From an uncultured Anaerosporobacter sp. (GTDB taxonomy: Bacteria; Bacillota; Clostridia; Lachnospirales; Lachnospiraceae): 9,236 nucleotides of DNA. Position numbers and translations under genes: made by a program. The notes under the pieces were generated by a model that saw only the letters and a list, made by a program, of their open reading frames with translations, was not told the origin of the DNA and did no database searches. How positions within the stretch are numbered: position 1 is the stretch's first letter; the number at the start of each line of letters is the position of its first letter. Below are positions 1 through 7,376 of the stretch, piece by piece. The DNA lies in contig CALZJY010000056.1 in assembly GCA_945787925.1 (NCBI GenBank), positions 1-9,236 of the forward strand, written 5' to 3'.

Positions 1-215
1 TTGCGACAGGAAAAGGAATCTTGGCAGATAAGATTGTGGATGTCGCACAGAAGGAAGGGGTTCCCGTGCATGAGGATGCACCACTAGCGAATACCCTTTC
101 CAAATTGGAGATTGGAGAATACATTCCCAAAGAACTATATAGCGTAGTTGCAGAAGTTTTAGTATATGTAGACCAGATGGATCATATAAAGAAAAAACTC
201 AATTGGAAAAAGTAG
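1..215 (+). CDS. Orphan FlhB/EscU C-terminal-domain protein (5' truncated by the window edge)
   Basis: This is the 3' part of a short protein resembling the cytoplasmic C-terminal domain of FlhB/YscU type III export switch proteins (Bac_export_2 family). The frame is open from the first base, so the true start lies upstream; the TTG at position 21 is in frame but is not likely to be the start. Visible features are the segment ATGKGILADKIVDVAQ followed by a GVPVHEDAPLANTL stretch and the ending YIPKELYSVVAEVLVYVDQM, all typical of the FlhB C-domain. The family includes stand-alone short proteins (about 80-100 residues, FlhX/YlqH-like) that lack the membrane part and are often found next to rnhB and yraN in Firmicutes, which matches the neighbour here. 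The autocleavage NPTH region, if present, would be outside the window. Function in a cell without visible flagellar genes nearby is unknown. It ends 14 nt before the chosen yraN start. Confidence 0.8.
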   Translation, partial: ATGKGILADKIVDVAQKEGVPVHEDAPLANTLSKLEIGEYIPKELYSVVAEVLVYVDQMDHIKKKLNWKK

Positions 216-229
216 AATCGAGGGATGAT

Positions 230-598
230 ATGTATAATAAGCGTGTAATCGGTAATGACAAAGAGCAACTGGTAGCAGCCTATTTAAAAGAACGAGGGTA
301 TGAAATCCTTTGTTCCAACTATTTTTGCAGGACAGGCGAACTTGACCTGATTGCAAAGGATGGGAACTATCTTGTATTTATTGAGGTGAAATTCCGTAGT
401 AATATAAAGAATGGCTATCCAGAAGAGGCCATTACACGCCGAAAGATGCACTCGATGATTAAAACTGCAAATCAATACCTATTAAGACATGGCCTATCCT
501 TTGATACACCATGTCGTTTTGATGTTGTCGTGGTTCTAGGCGATACCATCAAAGTATATCAAAACGCCTTTAGTATAGAAGAAGGCTATCTCTTTTGA
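230..598 (+). CDS. yraN: YraN/UPF0102 family nuclease-fold protein
   Basis: A 122-residue protein of the UPF0102 (YraN) family, which has a restriction-endonuclease-like fold; its cellular role is not firmly established. The nuclease-like core is visible: GELDLIA at residues 36-42 gives the acidic residues E37 and D39, and FIEVKFR at 50-56 gives the E-x-K pair (E52, K54), the usual metal-binding arrangement of this fold. The C-terminal half has the family pattern ITRRKMHSMIKTANQYL and then CRFDVVVV. I chose ATG 230 because it is preceded by GAGG at 220-223 and places the family start (YNKRVIGNDKEQLVAAYLKE) at the N terminus. A TTG at 203 in the same frame would add nine residues and overlap the upstream gene. 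Length is normal for the family (about 115-125). It sits 13 nt before the next gene, so it is probably cotranscribed. Confidence 0.9.
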   Translation: MYNKRVIGNDKEQLVAAYLKERGYEILCSNYFCRTGELDLIAKDGNYLVFIEVKFRSNIKNGYPEEAITRRKMHSMIKTANQYLLRHGLSFDTPCRFDVVVVLGDTIKVYQNAFSIEEGYLF

Positions 599-611
599 AA
601 GGCAGGAGACA

Positions 612-1535
612 ATGAAAGAATATAATCCAATGGAACTTTTTGATCTTACGAAGGATACCCTCCATTATAAGAGTCAAAATTCTGTTTATAATATAAAGTA
701 TAATGCAGATGATGCACATGCATTACTTAATACAGAGCATGGTACGCCATTTCTGCATTTTGAAGCATTAGATGCGATTCCATGTATCCGTCATGGATTT
801 TCAACTCGTCTTGGCGGTGTAAGTACTGGAGACTTTACGACATTAAACCTTAGCTTTGCAAGAGGAGACGATGAAGAAGCCGTACACCAGAACTATGAAC
901 GAATTTTAAAATCTATGGATATGAAAGAAAACCGTTTGGCGTTTTCAGACCAAGTACACGACACGATTATCCACCGTGTTACGTTAGAGGATACGTATGC
1001 GTCTCATCAATATGAGAAAAAACTAGTTGGCATCGACGGATTAATTACCAACGAGAAAAATGTCACGCTAGTGACTTCTTACGCAGACTGTGTTCCATTA
1101 TATTTTGTTGACCCAGTGAAAAAGGCGATTGGTTTAAGCCATTCTGGATGGAAGGGAACGGTAGGCAAGATTGGCAAGAAGACCGTTGAAGCAATGGTGA
1201 GGGAGTTTGGGTCAGAAAAAGAAGATATCATTTGTGTGATTGGACCAAGCATTTGTTTTGACTGTTATGAAATCAGCAAGGATGTTGCAGACGAGTTTAT
1301 GGTTAATTTTACAAATGAAATAACTAGCAAAATATTGTATGATAAAGGAAACGGGAAATATCAGTTGGACCTTTGGCTGACAAATAAATATATATTGATG
1401 GAAGCCGGAATTCCAGAAGAGAATATTACAAATTCCAACCTGTGCACGTGCTGCAATCATACATTGCTATTTTCCCATCGTGCCAGTCAAGGAAAACGAG
1501 GTAATCTGGCAGCCTTTTTAAGTCTGGCAGAGTAA
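612..1535 (+). CDS. pgeF: PgeF/YfiH (laccase-domain) family purine nucleoside / peptidoglycan-editing enzyme
   Basis: A 307-residue cytoplasmic protein of the YfiH/YlmD/LACC1 family (formerly 'polyphenol oxidase' or laccase domain). Characterised relatives act on purine nucleosides (phosphorolysis and deamination), and the E. coli member is linked to editing of peptidoglycan precursors. Motifs in order: HGFSTRLGGVS at residues 61-71, LNLSF at 78-82, QVH with His116, GIDGLIT at 140-146, SYADC with Cys160, SHSGWKG with His177, GPSI at 211-214 and a Cys-rich CTCC at 278-281 before FSHRASQGKRG. His116, Cys160 and His177 make up the family's zinc site. The start at ATG 612 follows AGGAG at 604-608. 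The first ~50 residues are longer than in compact homologues, which is common in Clostridia. The exact substrate cannot be read from sequence. Confidence 0.9.
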   Translation: MKEYNPMELFDLTKDTLHYKSQNSVYNIKYNADDAHALLNTEHGTPFLHFEALDAIPCIRHGFSTRLGGVSTGDFTTLNLSFARGDDEEAVHQNYERILKSMDMKENRLAFSDQVHDTIIHRVTLEDTYASHQYEKKLVGIDGLITNEKNVTLVTSYADCVPLYFVDPVKKAIGLSHSGWKGTVGKIGKKTVEAMVREFGSEKEDIICVIGPSICFDCYEISKDVADEFMVNFTNEITSKILYDKGNGKYQLDLWLTNKYILMEAGIPEENITNSNLCTCCNHTLLFSHRASQGKRGNLAAFLSLAE

Positions 1536-1555
1536 GCTATACATTCAGATGTATC

Positions 1556-1561
1556 AGGAGG
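1556..1561 (+). promoter_or_regulatory. Strong Shine-Dalgarno that decides the DUF512 gene start
   Basis: AGGAGG lies 5 nt before ATG 1567. An earlier in-frame ATG at 1549 overlaps this site and has no good ribosome binding site of its own, so 1567 is preferred. Confidence 0.8.
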
Positions 1562-1566
1562 AAGAA

Positions 1567-2883
1567 ATGAGTTTAAAAGGACACGTAATTACAAAAGTAC
1601 AGCCTGGAAGCATTGCAGAAGAATTAGAGATTGAAGTAGGAGATACTCTTTTAAGAATAAATAATCAAGAAATCAAAGACGTTTTTGACTATCATTATTT
1701 AATCAATGACGAGTATCTAGATGTCCTTATCATGAAACAAAATAGGGAAGAATGGGAACTTGAAATTGAAAAAGATTATGAGGAAGACTTAGGAATCGAA
1801 TTTGGCGAAAGCCTAATGGATAGCTATAGTTCTTGCCGTAACAAATGTATTTTCTGTTTTATTGATCAAAATCCAGAAGGCATGCGTGAGACAATTTACT
1901 TTAAGGATGATGATGCAAGATTATCCTTCTTACAAGGAAACTACATCACGCTTACGAACATGTCAGCAGAAGATATTGATCGTATCATTCTTTATAAATT
2001 AGCACCAATCAATATTTCTGTGCATACTACGAATCCAGAACTTCGCAAGAAGATGTTAAACAACCGATTTGCAGGAGATGCATTAGAGAAGATTCAAAGG
2101 CTATACGAAGGCGGAATCGATATGAATTCCCAAATCGTGCTTTGTAAAGGAATAAATGATGGGGAAGAGCTTGACAGAACCATTGCAGATCTTGGCGCAA
2201 TGCAGCCGCAGATGATGAGTTTATCTGTAGTACCACTTGGTAAGACCAAGTTCCGTGAAGGTTTAGAGCAGATTCCATCCTTTACAAAAGAAGATGCAAG
2301 GGAAGTACTTGCACAAATTCACAAATGGCAGGAAAAATTTCTAAAAGAATATGGAACAAGATTTGTATTTGCCAGTGACGAATGGTATATCAAGGCAGGA
2401 TATGATCTTCCTGAGGAAGATTACTATGAAGGATACGGCCAAATCGAAAATGGTGTCGGCATGGTGCGTTCCCTTTATGATGAAGTAGTAAACTATCTAG
2501 AAGAAATCGAAGGCGATGATCGTAAGAAAAAGGTATCCATTGCAACTGGATTCTTAGCGAGCGAAACAATTAAAACACTTGCTGGCAAGGTGAATGAGAA
2601 GTTTCCTAATATGGAAATCAACGTATACCCAATCCGTAACGATTTCTTTGGTCCAGAGATTACAGTAGCAGGGCTTACTACTGCAGGCGATATCATCAAT
2701 CAGTTAAAAGACATCGATCTTGGTGACTATCTGATCCTTCCAAGCGTAATGCTTCGTAGTGGGGAAGATGTATTGTTAGATGATCTTACTACAAAAGATA
2801 TCCAAAATGCTTTACAAACCGATATCCGTATTGTACAATCAGACGGAAAGTCATTTGTTGAGACAATTATTAACAACGAATAA
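1567..2883 (+). CDS. PDZ / radical-SAM-like / DUF512 protein
   Basis: A 438-residue protein of the DUF512 family (related to TIGR03279), often placed immediately upstream of der in Clostridia; no biochemical function is established as far as I know. Domains in order: an N-terminal PDZ-like region (about residues 3-70, VQPGSIAEELEIEVGDTLLRINNQEI); a Cys cluster C90-x3-C94-x2-C97 (CRNKCIFC), which is the spacing of a radical-SAM [4Fe-4S] site; a TIM-barrel-like middle section including LTNMSAEDIDRI and PINISVHTTNPELR; then the C-terminal DUF512 region with the FASDEWY-x-AG motif and VSIATGFLA. It has no signal peptide or membrane segment, so it is likely cytosolic. It starts 31 nt after pgeF and ends 10 nt before der, fitting one transcript. 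Iron-sulfur binding and SAM use are inferences from the Cys spacing. Confidence 0.88.
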   Translation: MSLKGHVITKVQPGSIAEELEIEVGDTLLRINNQEIKDVFDYHYLINDEYLDVLIMKQNREEWELEIEKDYEEDLGIEFGESLMDSYSSCRNKCIFCFIDQNPEGMRETIYFKDDDARLSFLQGNYITLTNMSAEDIDRIILYKLAPINISVHTTNPELRKKMLNNRFAGDALEKIQRLYEGGIDMNSQIVLCKGINDGEELDRTIADLGAMQPQMMSLSVVPLGKTKFREGLEQIPSFTKEDAREVLAQIHKWQEKFLKEYGTRFVFASDEWYIKAGYDLPEEDYYEGYGQIENGVGMVRSLYDEVVNYLEEIEGDDRKKKVSIATGFLASETIKTLAGKVNEKFPNMEINVYPIRNDFFGPEITVAGLTTAGDIINQLKDIDLGDYLILPSVMLRSGEDVLLDDLTTKDIQNALQTDIRIVQSDGKSFVETIINNE

Positions 2884-2893
2884 GGAGAAAACA

Positions 2894-4222
2894 ATGAGTA
2901 AACCAATAGTAGCGATTGTGGGGCGTCCAAACGTTGGAAAATCCACTTTATTCAATACTCTTGCTGGAGAAAAAATCTCTATTGTTAAAGATACTCCAGG
3001 TGTAACAAGAGACCGTATATATGCAGAGGTAGACTGGTTAAATTACCAATTTACCCTAATCGATACAGGTGGTATCGAACCAAAAACTGACGATTTAATC
3101 TTATCACATATGAGACAACAAGCAGAAATCGCAATTGATACGGCAGACGTAATCATGTTTGTAGTAGACGTAAGACAAGGTCTTGTAGATTCCGATTTCC
3201 AAGTAGCAAACATGCTTCGTAAATCTCACAAACCAGTTGTCTTAGTAGTAAACAAAGTAGATAACTTTGATAAGTTCATGCCAGACGTATATGAATTCTA
3301 CAACCTAGGAATTGGCGATCCATTCCCAGTTAGTGCGTCTTCTAAATTAGGTCTTGGTGATATGCTGGATGAAGTTGCAAAACACTTCAACCTTGAAAAA
3401 CTTGCAGAAGAGGAAGAAGATGAAAGACCACGCATTGCCATCGTTGGTAAACCAAACGTAGGTAAATCTTCCCTTATCAATAAATTACTTGGAGAAGAAC
3501 GTGTAATCGTTTCTAATATTGCAGGTACAACTCGTGATGCAGTAGATACTCCAGTTGTTTATAATGGAAAAGAATATGTATTTATCGATACAGCAGGTCT
3601 TCGCCGTAAGAACAAGATCAAAGAAGAATTAGAAAGATACAGTATCATCCGTACTGTAACAGCGGTAGAACGTGCCGACGTTGTTATGATCGTAATCGAT
3701 GCAGAAGAAGGTGTAACGGAACAAGATGCAAAGATTGCGGGTATTGCACATGAACGTGGTAAAGGTATCATCATTGCTGTAAACAAATGGGATGCGATTG
3801 AAAAGAACGATAAAACAATCTACAAATATACACAAGAAATTCGTGACGTATTATCTTTCATGCCTTATGCAGAAATTATGTTCATTTCCGCTAAGACTGG
3901 ACAACGAGTATTCAAAATGTTCGATATCATCGAAACTGTAATTCAAAATAACTCGTTACGTATTGCTACAGGTGTATTAAACGAAATCATGATGGAAGCG
4001 ACTGCAATGCATCAGCCACCATCAGACAAAGGTAAGAGATTAAAACTTTACTATATTACACAAGTTGCTGTTAAGCCTCCAACATTTGTAATCTTCGTAA
4101 ATGACAAGCAGCTTATGCATTACTCATATACAAGATACATCGAAAATAAAATTCGTGAAGCATTCGGTTTTGCAGGTACTTCACTGAAATTTATTATTCG
4201 TGAAAGAAAGGGCGAGGAATAA
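2894..4222 (+). CDS. der: Ribosome-assembly GTPase Der (EngA)
   Basis: A 442-residue essential GTPase with two tandem G domains, needed for maturation of the 50S ribosomal subunit. G domain 1: Walker A GRPNVGKS at residues 10-17, DTPGVTRDR switch region at 33-41, DTGG at 57-60, NKVD at 120-123 and SAS at 147-149. An acidic linker (AEEEEDE, 171-177) follows. G domain 2: GKPNVGKS at 185-192, GTTRDAVDTP at 211-220, DTAG at 232-235, NKWD at 297-300 and SAKTG at 332-336. A KH-like C-terminal domain covers about residues 355-437. All nucleotide-binding motifs are intact and the length is typical. The start ATG 2894 follows AAGGAG at 2882-2887, which overlaps the upstream stop codon; an open extension upstream lies inside the previous gene and is not used. 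Confidence 0.98.
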   Translation: MSKPIVAIVGRPNVGKSTLFNTLAGEKISIVKDTPGVTRDRIYAEVDWLNYQFTLIDTGGIEPKTDDLILSHMRQQAEIAIDTADVIMFVVDVRQGLVDSDFQVANMLRKSHKPVVLVVNKVDNFDKFMPDVYEFYNLGIGDPFPVSASSKLGLGDMLDEVAKHFNLEKLAEEEEDERPRIAIVGKPNVGKSSLINKLLGEERVIVSNIAGTTRDAVDTPVVYNGKEYVFIDTAGLRRKNKIKEELERYSIIRTVTAVERADVVMIVIDAEEGVTEQDAKIAGIAHERGKGIIIAVNKWDAIEKNDKTIYKYTQEIRDVLSFMPYAEIMFISAKTGQRVFKMFDIIETVIQNNSLRIATGVLNEIMMEATAMHQPPSDKGKRLKLYYITQVAVKPPTFVIFVNDKQLMHYSYTRYIENKIREAFGFAGTSLKFIIRERKGEE

Positions 4223-4224
4223 AT

Positions 4225-4848
4225 ATGATATCAGAAATCGTGATATGTCTAATTGTTGGATATTGTTTCGGCTGTTTTTCTACTGGTTACTTCTATGGGA
4301 AGACAAAACATATCGATGTACGTGAACATGGAAGCGGAAACATTGGTTCTACCAATGCGCTTCGAACATTAGGTATAAAAGCGGGTATCATAACACTTCT
4401 TGGCGATGTTGCAAAATGCTTGATACCGGCAATCATCTTAAGTCAGGTATTCAAAGGAGGAGCGTTAGGTTACGACTTAACGATCCTCTATACTGGACTA
4501 GGTGTAGTACTTGGCCACAATTTCCCATTCTGGTTAAAATTCAAAGGCGGAAAGGGCATTGCGGCCATGTCCGGTGTCATCATTTTGTTTAGTTTAAAAT
4601 TAACCGCAATTGATATTGTCATCTTTGTTGCTATCGTCTACCTTACAAAATATGTTTCCTTAGGTTCACTGATAGTATCAGCAAGTCTTCCACTGTATGC
4701 AGCTATTGCGTGTAAAGGATCCTCTGATTATATACATATAATCATTGTATGTAGTATTTTCACAGTGTTAGCGTTTTATAAGCATCGTGCAAATATTGTG
4801 CGTTTATTAAATGGAACAGAAAATAAGCTGGGACAAAGAGCGGAGTAG
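4225..4848 (+). CDS. plsY: Acyl-phosphate:glycerol-3-phosphate acyltransferase PlsY
   Basis: A 207-residue integral membrane enzyme that transfers a fatty acyl group from acyl-phosphate to sn-glycerol-3-phosphate, giving lysophosphatidic acid, the first membrane step of phospholipid synthesis. The three family signatures are present: GSGNIGSTNALRTLG at residues 36-50, GHNFPFWLKFKGGKG at 97-111 and the C-terminal YKHRANIVRLLNGTE at 185-199. Hydrophobic segments near residues 3-23, 53-75, 83-97, 113-138 and 145-162/170-184 fit the known multi-pass topology. It begins 2 nt after the der stop, with its GAGG ribosome site (4214-4217) inside the der 3' end, suggesting translational coupling. It needs acyl-phosphate made by PlsX (not in this window) and glycerol-3-phosphate made by the downstream gpsA product. 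Confidence 0.96.
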   Translation: MISEIVICLIVGYCFGCFSTGYFYGKTKHIDVREHGSGNIGSTNALRTLGIKAGIITLLGDVAKCLIPAIILSQVFKGGALGYDLTILYTGLGVVLGHNFPFWLKFKGGKGIAAMSGVIILFSLKLTAIDIVIFVAIVYLTKYVSLGSLIVSASLPLYAAIACKGSSDYIHIIIVCSIFTVLAFYKHRANIVRLLNGTENKLGQRAE

Positions 4849-4861
4849 TAAGGAGGTTACC

Positions 4862-5887
4862 ATGAGTAAAATTGGTATTATTGGCGCAGGAAGTTGGGGA
4901 ACTTCATTAGCGATCGTATTAGCGAGCAAAGGATACGAAGTAATGCTTTGGTCCGTTCTGGAATCTGAGGTTGAGTTATTAAAGACAGAACGTGAGCACA
5001 TTCACCGCCTTCCAGGTGTGAAGCTTCCAGACAACATCATAATTACTTCAGACCTTGAAGAAACATGTACAGGAAAAGATCTTTTAGTATTAGCAGTGGC
5101 GTCACCATATGTTCGTCAAACTGCAAAATCTATGAATCCATTTGTAAAAGATGGACAAATTGTTGTGAATGTAGCAAAAGGTATTGAAGAAGCTACTCTT
5201 TATACATTATCTGAAGTAATTGAAGAGGAACTTCCAATGGCCGATGTTGCAGTTCTAAGTGGTCCAAGTCATGCTGAAGAGGTTTGCAAAGGCATTCCAA
5301 CGACATGCGTAGCAGGGGCAAAAACAAAGGAAACAGCAACATTTATCCAAGATATCTTTATGACAGATACTTTCCGTGTATATACAAGCCCTGATATTAT
5401 TAGTATCGAGCTTGGTGGATCTTTAAAGAATGTAATCGCACTTGCAGCTGGTATCACTGATGGATTAGGATTCGGAGATAATACAAAAGCTGCCTTAATG
5501 ACAAGAGGAATTGCAGAAATCAGTCGTCTTGGACTTAAGATGGGTGGTTCTTTAGAAACATTCTCTGGATTATCTGGAATTGGTGACTTAATCGTTACTT
5601 GTACAAGTAAGCATAGCCGTAATCGTAACGCTGGCTATTTAATCGGACAAGGAAAAACGATGAAAGAAGCTATGGATGAAGTACAGCAAGTTGTGGAAGG
5701 CGTACATTCTGCAAAAGCTGCTTTGAAATTAGCACAAAAATATGATGTGGCAATGCCAATCGTAGAACAGATTAATAAAGTATTATTTGAAGATATGCCA
5801 GCTGCGGAAGCAGTTAATAATCTTCTTCTTAGAGATAAAGTAAGTGAATACAGCACACTTAGCTGGCCTGAAGAGTTGGTAAAATAA
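4862..5887 (+). CDS. gpsA: NAD(P)H-dependent glycerol-3-phosphate dehydrogenase GpsA
   Basis: A 341-residue cytosolic enzyme that reduces dihydroxyacetone phosphate to sn-glycerol-3-phosphate for phospholipid synthesis. The N-terminal Rossmann motif GAGSWGT is at residues 8-14. VNVAKGIE at 102-109 supplies Lys106, and ELGGSLKNVIALAAGI at 183-198 supplies Lys189, the family's catalytic lysine. SGLSGIGDLIVTCTSKHSRN (235-254) and NRNAGYLIGQG (254-264) form the substrate- and cofactor-binding part of the C-terminal domain. The start ATG 4862 follows AAGGAGG at 4850-4856; an in-frame upstream ATG at 4811 lies in plsY and is not needed. It sits 13 nt after plsY and ends six bases before the terminator stem, so it is the last gene of the cluster. 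Its final 29 nt are overlapped by the convergent tetR reading frame. Confidence 0.97.
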   Translation: MSKIGIIGAGSWGTSLAIVLASKGYEVMLWSVLESEVELLKTEREHIHRLPGVKLPDNIIITSDLEETCTGKDLLVLAVASPYVRQTAKSMNPFVKDGQIVVNVAKGIEEATLYTLSEVIEEELPMADVAVLSGPSHAEEVCKGIPTTCVAGAKTKETATFIQDIFMTDTFRVYTSPDIISIELGGSLKNVIALAAGITDGLGFGDNTKAALMTRGIAEISRLGLKMGGSLETFSGLSGIGDLIVTCTSKHSRNRNAGYLIGQGKTMKEAMDEVQQVVEGVHSAKAALKLAQKYDVAMPIVEQINKVLFEDMPAAEAVNNLLLRDKVSEYSTLSWPEELVK

Positions 5888-6437
5888 AAGAGAAAAAGCA
5901 TCTAGGAAATTTCTTGTTCCTAGATGCTTTTTTTACATAGGAAATTGCCATATCGTCTTCTAACCATTTAAGCAACATGTTGTGCATTCCTCCCACAGCA
6001 TAAGAAAGAAGGTAAGGAAGCGGCTTTCGGAATTGCTCAATGACCGATTTGGTTCGTACATACTCGAAGATTTCTATGGAGTTTTCATAGGAATATTCTA
6101 AAAACTTTGAGAGAAGGTGGTGCTTCTTTAAGAAAAGGATGAAGTCTTTATGTTCTTCCCAGAAATCGAAATATAGCTGTACGACGTCCCAATACTGGTG
6201 GAACTCTTTAGATTGTAGTTCAGTAGCGAATTCCATAATCTTATTCTTGATTAGAAGTTCCAGTACCTCATCTTTATGATGGAATAATCGATAAAAGGTC
6301 TTTCTGGATAGTCCAGCTTCTTGGGTAATTAACGTGATAGTGACTTGGTTGTAATCATAGTGATTCATGGCAAGCAGCAATCCGTTGGCTAGTTCTTGTC
6401 TGGATTGCTCTGTAATTTTCCAATTCGTATGATTCAT
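5859..6437 (-). CDS. TetR-family transcriptional regulator, 3' end altered
   Basis: A 192-residue TetR/AcrR-type repressor. The N-terminal DNA-binding domain is clear: VTITLITQEAGLSRKTFYRL at about residues 32-51, followed by FHHKDEVLELLI, the classic helix-turn-helix and following helix. The C-terminal ligand domain is mainly helical with LPYLLSYAVGGMHNMLLKWLE at 140-160. I chose the start at 6437 because AGGAGG (complement of 6442-6447) lies 4 nt upstream; a longer frame to 6491 has no such site. The last ~25 residues (from about 168) are encoded by the terminator hairpin and the final 29 nt of gpsA, giving a Lys/Phe-rich tail unlike a TetR C terminus. This suggests that the native 3' end was lost by deletion. 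It is divergent from the dehydrogenase pseudogene, its probable former target. The ligand is unknown. Confidence 0.85.
   Translation of the reverse strand: MNHTNWKITEQSRQELANGLLLAMNHYDYNQVTITLITQEAGLSRKTFYRLFHHKDEVLELLIKNKIMEFATELQSKEFHQYWDVVQLYFDFWEEHKDFILFLKKHHLLSKFLEYSYENSIEIFEYVRTKSVIEQFRKPLPYLLSYAVGGMHNMLLKWLEDDMAISYVKKASRNKKFPRCFFSFILPTLQAS
5893..5934 (+). terminator. Rho-independent terminator of the housekeeping cluster, probably bidirectional
   Basis: A perfect 16-bp stem (5893-5908 with 5917-5932) and an 8-nt loop follow the gpsA stop by 5 nt. The right arm ends in a run of seven T, and the left arm begins with five A, so it could also stop transcription from the convergent tetR. 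It lies wholly inside the tetR reading frame as annotated. Confidence 0.93.
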
Positions 6438-6611
6438 ACTGCCTCCTATGATACCAGTGAGCGTTTTAGGGGTATAGATAGATTGTATCATAGAAGCGGT
6501 TACATTTGCTATGGAACTGTGTCACAATAACAGAATCTATTGTTTGTAGCAGGTGTCTATTATACACTACGTATATAATGAGTAATCAGTAAATGAGAGG
6601 GAGGGCGTACT
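6438..6611. promoter_or_regulatory. Divergent tetR / dehydrogenase intergenic region with candidate operators
   Basis: This 174-bp spacer must hold the promoters of both divergent units. Two imperfect or interrupted palindromes are visible: ACAATA-N8-TATTGT at 6524-6543, and GTGTCTATTATACAC at 6553-6567 (12 of 15 positions symmetric). They are of a size suited to a TetR dimer. A TATAAT sequence is at 6574-6579 but has no good -35 at 16-18 nt; an alternative weak pair is TTGTTT (6540-6545) with TACACT (6563-6568), which would be covered by both palindromes. The dehydrogenase ribosome site GAGGGAGGG is at 6597-6605. The operator assignment is inference. Confidence 0.35.
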
Positions 6612-7186
6612 ATGAATCAGGGGAGAATCATTGTAATTACAGGAGCAAGTGCATATTGATGTATTGATTAATAATGCAGGGGTTACTGGATGGGGAACAG
6701 TTATGGACCGTGAGATGGAGTATGTACGCAAGGTAATGGACATTAATTTCTTTGGACATATTCAGACAATCAAGAGCTTTTATCCATTGATTAAAAGGTC
6801 GATAAGCAATCCAATTATCATTAATATTAGTTCACAGGCGGGAACTACAGCCACTAGGAATCCGTGTTGCAATCGTACAGCCTGGAGCAATTGAGTCACA
6901 GGCATTTATTAAGGGTCAAATGGAGTTTGAGAAATATAAGGGACGGAAGAATTCAGACTTTGTAGCAAATGCGATTCCGATGCTTGAGGCAGCCTTTCAT
7001 CGTGGACCTGTAACAAAGGAGAAATCACCAGTACTCGTTGCAAATATTAGGCACGTTATTTATAAGAAACGGAATAAAATCTATTATCAGCCAGGCCGAA
7101 GATTGGTGCCAGATCTTTTAGTAGCCAAATTGCCATATCGAATGGTGGATCGATTGTTCGTAGCCATCCAGAAAAAGAAAGCTTGA
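6612..7186 (+). pseudogene. Short-chain dehydrogenase/reductase (SDR), destroyed by two internal deletions
   Basis: Three consecutive pieces of one classical SDR gene lie in three frames. Piece 1 (6612-6650) encodes MNQGRIIVITGAS, the start of the TGxxxGxG cofactor motif, and then runs into TGA at 6657. Piece 2 (from about 6652) encodes HIDVLINNAGVTGWG..., including the NNAG motif, and continues through the DINFFG and INISSQAG strands (with the catalytic-Ser region) to about 6853. Piece 3 (6854-7186) encodes LGIRVAIVQPGAIESQAF and a C-terminal region ending in VAIQKKKA. By comparison with ordinary SDRs, about 55-65 residues are missing between pieces 1 and 2, and about 40 between pieces 2 and 3. 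The second gap removes the YxxxK catalytic motif. Both gaps change frame, so no active enzyme can be made. The ribosome site and start codon are still intact. Confidence 0.88.
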
Positions 7187-7376
7187 CTAGATTAGTAGAG
7201 TTGGCTATGATTAGACTAAGAATTACCAAGTAAATAGAAGGAGTGAAATCGAATAAAATATAAAGCGGGGTGAAGGTCACTTGGATCTGTTTTTTGGAGG
7301 ACATATGTTTGGGAATTCGGGCAGTGCAGATACATTACATAGAATAGTAGTTTTACAAAATAGAAAGGAAGAGGAT

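Noticed and set aside
1539..1554. Small hairpin ATACAT-TCAG-ATGTAT just before the DUF512 ribosome site
   Set aside because: Only a 6-bp AT-rich stem with no T run. It is likely unstable and not a terminator, though it could slightly affect the 1549 ATG.
2780..2893. N-terminal extension of the der frame upstream of ATG 2894
   Set aside because: It lies inside the DUF512 gene, has no homology to Der, and a good ribosome site precedes ATG 2894.
5635..5901. Minus-strand reading frame opposite the gpsA 3' end
   Set aside because: A shadow of gpsA codon structure without a ribosome site or recognisable domain.
6649..6894. Possible independent small gene starting at GTG 6649
   Set aside because: It is the middle piece of the SDR pseudogene, with no ribosome site of its own and ending in frame-shifted sequence.
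6920..7186. Possible independent 88-residue gene
   Set aside because: The SDR match extends upstream of the ATG (LGIRVAIVQPGAI) without a start codon or ribosome site, so it is the C-terminal piece of the same pseudogene.
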